From an uncultured Bacteroidota bacterium (GTDB taxonomy: Bacteria; Bacteroidota; Bacteroidia; 2-12-FULL-35-15), in the NCBI GenBank assembly GCA_903881065.1, contig CAIRRW010000320.1:1-8873 (forward strand): a stretch of 8,873 bases of DNA. Direction: 5' to 3'. Numbering within the stretch: position 1 is the stretch's first letter; the number at the start of each line of letters is the position of its first letter. Below the pieces are notes generated by a model. That model was not told where the DNA came from and did not search any database. It saw only the letters and a list, made by a program, of their open reading frames with translations. Both the position numbers and the translations under genes were made by a program. Shown here one piece after another: positions 6,733 to 8,873 of the stretch.

Positions 6733-7425
6733 ATGGCAGAATCACGCATCCCGTATGCTCCGGAAAAATTTAACACGTACATCAATAACACATCAGAAGA
6801 TGTAGGTTCAATAGTGATACCAACTGTTCAAACGCGGTTCAACTGGACAGATGCTGAAGCAACAGCATGGACAGATTCCTGTTCGATGTGGGTAAAAACA
6901 ACGTATAAAAATTATTCGAACAAAAGTACACGAACACCGTTGGCTGAAACAGAAGTGAAGAAATTTATTGCTGAATTTCATAATGTTAATAATCTATTGC
7001 TCGACCGTGCTGCGGCAAGCACAGGTGCTACCACAGAAGACGAATTGTTGTATAACTTTAAATCAACACGAGCCAAACCTACGCATCAAACAGAACCAAT
7101 AAAAGCAAAAGTAATTGCATCGCTCGAAGCACTTGAAGGCGGCAATATGCAGGCACGATGCCGCACGGTGGCCGGTACCGGTCGCCCGTTTATACCTCAT
7201 GATTTGGGTGCTGATAGTGTACAGTATGCTTATACGGTTGGCAAAATACCGGTAGATGAAAATGATGGCACAACAATGGTGGTTTCTACAAAAGCTATGT
7301 TTGTAATCCCTTTGGGTACCAAAGCTTCGGAAGAAAGACTGTATAGTTTCTGGCGCTGGTACAATACCAAAAATCCCGAGCTGTCGGGTCCGTGGAGTAA
7401 AATGATAACTTCTGCTATTTTGTAA
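6733..7425 (+). CDS. Unrecognised two-domain protein, possible fibronectin III-like C-terminus
   Basis: A 230-residue protein I do not recognise. It has no signal peptide, lipobox or membrane segment and so is predicted cytoplasmic. Residues 1-110 look mostly helical and aromatic-rich (FNWTDAEATAWTDSCSMW, 36-53; VKKFIAEFHNVNNLLLDRAA, 75-94). A proline-containing linker with KPTHQTEP (115-122) leads to a strand-rich C-terminal part (about 123-230). That part ends in RLYSFWRWYNTKNPELSGPWS, with the alternating pattern and final G-P-W-S often seen at the end of a fibronectin III-like sandwich; this is a weak, by-eye suggestion. The ATG at 6733 follows an A-rich leader typical of the phylum, and codon use looks normal. 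It is alone on its strand, directly downstream of the 21-bp array, and followed by hairpins, so it is probably monocistronic. Coding status is well supported by length and amino acid pattern; function is unknown. Confidence 0.85.
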   Translation: MAESRIPYAPEKFNTYINNTSEDVGSIVIPTVQTRFNWTDAEATAWTDSCSMWVKTTYKNYSNKSTRTPLAETEVKKFIAEFHNVNNLLLDRAAASTGATTEDELLYNFKSTRAKPTHQTEPIKAKVIASLEALEGGNMQARCRTVAGTGRPFIPHDLGADSVQYAYTVGKIPVDENDGTTMVVSTKAMFVIPLGTKASEERLYSFWRWYNTKNPELSGPWSKMITSAIL

Positions 7426-7435
7426 ATTGAAAAGA

Positions 7436-7456
7436 CCTCTTTCATAATTCAAGAGG
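7436..7456 (+). terminator. Weak hairpin just after the orphan gene
   Basis: CCTCTT and AAGAGG form a 6-bp stem around a 9-base loop, starting 11 bp after the stop codon at 7423-7425. It is followed by GGTTTCC, not a proper U-tract, so it is only a possible weak terminator or mRNA 3' stabiliser. Confidence 0.3.
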
Positions 7457-7459
7457 GGT

Positions 7460-7587
7460 TTCCTCACTACGTTAGGAATGACAATCATTTTATGGCATAA
7501 AAGGCGGGGAGAATAAAACGGCATTGCCGTTTTATTCTCCCTGCCCCAAAACCAAATGAAGCCTTTCATTCCGAACGTAGTGAGGAA
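7460..7587. repeat. Nested palindromic (cruciform) intergenic repeat
   Basis: Two inverted repeats sit one inside the other. The outer 22-base arms (7460-7481 and 7566-7587) contain CCTCACTACGTTAGGAATGA and its complement TCATTCCGAACGTAGTGAGG, with one mismatch. The inner 21-base arms (7503-7523 and 7525-7545), containing GAATAAAACGGCA and TGCCGTTTTATTC, meet at a single central T and differ at one position. It encodes nothing evident and lies between convergent genes. It resembles a palindromic dispersed element or MITE-like unit; in RNA it would fold into a very strong stem and could stop transcription from either side. Confidence 0.85.
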
Positions 7588-7666
7588 TCTAAAATTAATT
7601 AAATTTTGAGACAGGTCTAATAGTAAAAGTTGGTACGACAAAAATAGTTAGATATAAAAACACATT

Positions 7667-7702
7667 AAACCTGACAGGTTTCAAAATCTGTCAGGTTTTT
7701 TT
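7667..7702 (+). terminator. Intrinsic (rho-independent) terminator
   Basis: AACCTGACAG (7668-7677) pairs perfectly with CTGTCAGGTT (7688-7697) around a 10-base loop; A7667 and T7698 extend the stem to 11 bp. The stem runs straight into seven T residues (7696-7702). On the plus strand this is a textbook terminator, about 240 bp after the orphan gene. The A-rich 5' flank is shorter, so it is less convincing for the convergent minus-strand gene. Confidence 0.8.
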
Positions 7703-7732
7703 GTGCTTACTTAAAGCGTGATGATGGGCAGG

Positions 7733-7849
7733 GAACTTACAACTGCGCCCGATTGAAGTGAAAATCCTTTTTATTTTTCTTCAAAAATAAAAAGATTGAA
7801 GCGTAAAGCGGGACGAACTTGATGGATGGCAGAATGTGGATTCGCCCAA
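7733..7849 (-). repeat. Dispersed intergenic repeat, copy B
   Basis: Read on the minus strand, it starts TTGGGCGAATC and continues through TCTGC, ATCAAGTTCGTCC, AAAAAGGAT and GGGCGCAGTTG plus AAG in the same order as 3097-3240. Its centre holds a perfect 12-bp AT stem, CTTTTTATTTTT (7767-7778) with AAAAATAAAAAG (7783-7794), around a CTTC loop; that stem is not preserved in copy A. The gap 7426-7888 is filled by this element, the terminator and the nested palindrome; no gene is evident there. Confidence 0.7.
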
Positions 7850-7888
7850 ATAAATTATCAATAAAAATTACTTGATAAAACAGGTAAA

Positions 7889-8638
7889 CTACGAAATTCC
7901 CCGTTGTTTTTTAATGTTCTCGTACGCATTTTGCAACGCCTGAAACTTCTCTTTTGCAGCTTTCTGAACTTCGTCACCCAAAGCAATTACTTTATCAGGA
8001 TGGTATTTAACAGCCATGCGGCGATACGCTTTTTTTATTTCCTCTTCTGATGCATTAGGCTCAATTTCGAGTATTTGATAATCGCTGTTTACATCGCGGA
8101 AATACATTGCTTTTAGGGAAGCGAAATCGGCAGGATTAACGCCCAAATAATTGGAGATGGTCTGGATGGTTTGTAGTTCCAGTACATCCACACTGCCATC
8201 CGCCTTGGAAATACCGAATAGATAATGAATAATCTGCAACCGTTCCGCCACAGGCATATATTGTCTTATCTGTATACATACCTGTTGCAATGGAATATCC
8301 TGTTTCAGAATTTCTTTCAACATCAGCATTTGTTGTTGTGCATGGTCTTCGCCAAATTGCTGAACAAGGAATTTACGAACAAAATCAATTTCGCTTTTCA
8401 TTGTCTTGCCATCGCTTTTCATAACGGCAGCCGATAATACAAGCAGACAGGCAGCAAAATCGCCTACTGGAGGTACACTTCCACCGGAAGAATAAGTGGT
8501 ACTTCCATCTTTTTGTACGGTTACTTCGGCTGCATCAAAAGCGGAGCCCAGCGCAAAACCTAATACAGCACCCAACGGACCGCCAAAAGCCCATCCTAAT
8601 CCACTGCCTACCCATTTACCAAATTTAATTTTCGACAT
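7889..8638 (-). CDS. djlA: DjlA-like TerB and J-domain co-chaperone
   Basis: A 249-residue protein with the architecture of the DnaJ-like co-chaperone DjlA. A glycine-rich hydrophobic N-terminal segment (11-33, GSGLGWAFGGPLGAVLGFAL) could insert in the inner membrane. A TerB-type helical domain follows at about 58-182, with the acidic repeats KSDGKTMKSEIDFV and KADGSVDVLEL characteristic of that fold. A C-terminal J domain spans about 187-249 with DYQILEIEPNASEEEIKKAYR and the essential HPD at 213-215 (KYHPDK). By family knowledge the J domain stimulates ATP hydrolysis by DnaK. E. coli DjlA is 271 residues, so the length is close. The ATG at 8638 gives the complete membrane segment. A near -7 match, TAATTTCG (8658-8665, 7 of 8), lies 19 bp upstream. 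It is divergent from crcB. Domain calls are strong; DjlA orthology is less sure, since TerB/J proteins in Bacteroidota are diverse. Confidence 0.9.
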   Translation of the reverse strand: MSKIKFGKWVGSGLGWAFGGPLGAVLGFALGSAFDAAEVTVQKDGSTTYSSGGSVPPVGDFAACLLVLSAAVMKSDGKTMKSEIDFVRKFLVQQFGEDHAQQQMLMLKEILKQDIPLQQVCIQIRQYMPVAERLQIIHYLFGISKADGSVDVLELQTIQTISNYLGVNPADFASLKAMYFRDVNSDYQILEIEPNASEEEIKKAYRRMAVKYHPDKVIALGDEVQKAAKEKFQALQNAYENIKKQRGIS

Positions 8639-8712
8639 TATCTATACAATTTTGGTGCGAAATTACATTATTTGATTAATCGAAACACAAATGAATTAAA
8701 AATTGCTGACCT

Positions 8713-8737
8713 ATGTAAACTACTATGTTTACATTTG
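8713..8737 (+). promoter_or_regulatory. Palindrome overlapping the crcB -7 element in a divergent promoter region
   Basis: ATGTAAAC (8713-8720) and GTTTACAT (8727-8734) are a perfect 8-bp inverted repeat separated by TACTAT. The right half overlaps TACATTTG (8730-8737), an exact -7 consensus 35 bp before the crcB start. A repressor bound here would block that promoter. The -33 element is not clear: the nearest TTG (8703-8705) is 24 bp away, longer than usual. Confidence 0.5.
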
Positions 8738-8772
8738 CAAAATAAAACATAAGAATAACATATACTTAATAC

Positions 8773-8873
8773 ATGAATAATTTCTTATTGGTTTTTTTGG
8801 GTGGCGGATTAGGAAGCATCGTGCGGTACGGGATTTCTGAAATAGTAAGAACCTATTTTAAAAGTGTTTTTCC
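8773..8873 (+). CDS. crcB: CrcB/FluC fluoride channel, N-terminal part only (runs off the window)
   Basis: Thirty-three complete codons are visible from ATG 8773 to the window end. The protein starts MNNFLLVFLGGGLGSIVRYG and continues ISEIVRTYFKSVF. The hydrophobic first helix with GGGLGSIVRY is the hallmark N-terminus of CrcB/FluC, a small four-helix membrane protein (about 125 residues) that works as a dual-topology dimer exporting fluoride. No fluoride riboswitch was recognised in the 134-bp upstream region; a palindrome at the promoter may serve for control instead. The rest of the gene lies outside the window, so intactness cannot be judged. Confidence 0.9.
   Translation, partial: MNNFLLVFLGGGLGSIVRYGISEIVRTYFKSVF

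Noticed and set aside
7063..7641. Minus-strand open frame of 192 codons
   Set aside because: It is antisense to the well-formed 230-residue gene and runs through the nested palindromic repeat; the translation has no coherent domain pattern.
8639..8772. Fluoride riboswitch upstream of crcB
   Set aside because: I looked for the conserved GGAGTTCGCC-like 5' part and CTGATGACTCCT-like 3' part and found neither.

Overview
The window looks like a chromosomal segment from a member of the Bacteroidota. It is AT-rich, and exact matches to the phylum's -7 promoter element (TAnnTTTG) lie upstream of several genes. The protein families also fit: a secreted DUF885 lipoprotein, the remnant of an SBBP-repeat exported protein, an HxlR regulator and a TerB/J-domain protein. 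Leaders are A/T-rich without clear Shine-Dalgarno sites, as is usual in this phylum. I cannot place it below phylum from sequence alone.

Layout: (1) 24-3013, minus strand: a two-gene peptidase operon, with a DUF885 zinc-peptidase-like lipoprotein first and an M42 aminopeptidase second, 29 bp apart. (2) 3014-3335: an intergenic stretch with a promoter, a dispersed repeat copy (copy A) and a short GC hairpin. (3) 3336-5083, minus strand: a translationally coupled pair, an ABC-type AAA ATPase followed by a small protein with a PD-(D/E)XK-like nuclease signature. This is the best candidate for an undescribed system, plausibly anti-phage or anti-plasmid. (4) 5084-6732: mostly non-coding or decaying DNA with a tandem array of 42-bp hairpin units, a truncated SBBP gene, an HxlR-type regulator with a palindromic leader, and a tandem array of ten 21-bp units. 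(5) 6733-7425, plus strand: an unrecognised two-domain protein, followed by a nested palindromic repeat, an intrinsic terminator and a second copy (copy B) of the dispersed repeat in opposite orientation. (6) 7889-8638, minus strand: a DjlA-like TerB/J-domain protein, divergent from (7) crcB (plus strand, cut by the window end), with a palindrome in the shared promoter region.

The outer genes (peptidases, DjlA-like, CrcB) are core-type functions. The accessory material in between (ATPase/nuclease pair, SBBP remnant, regulator, orphan gene, both tandem arrays) sits between copies A and B, which have the same 11-base sequence at their outer edges in inverted orientation. Whether this marks a mobile or recombining unit or is coincidental placement of a common intergenic repeat cannot be decided here. 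No rRNA, tRNA, CRISPR array, transposase or integrase gene was seen.
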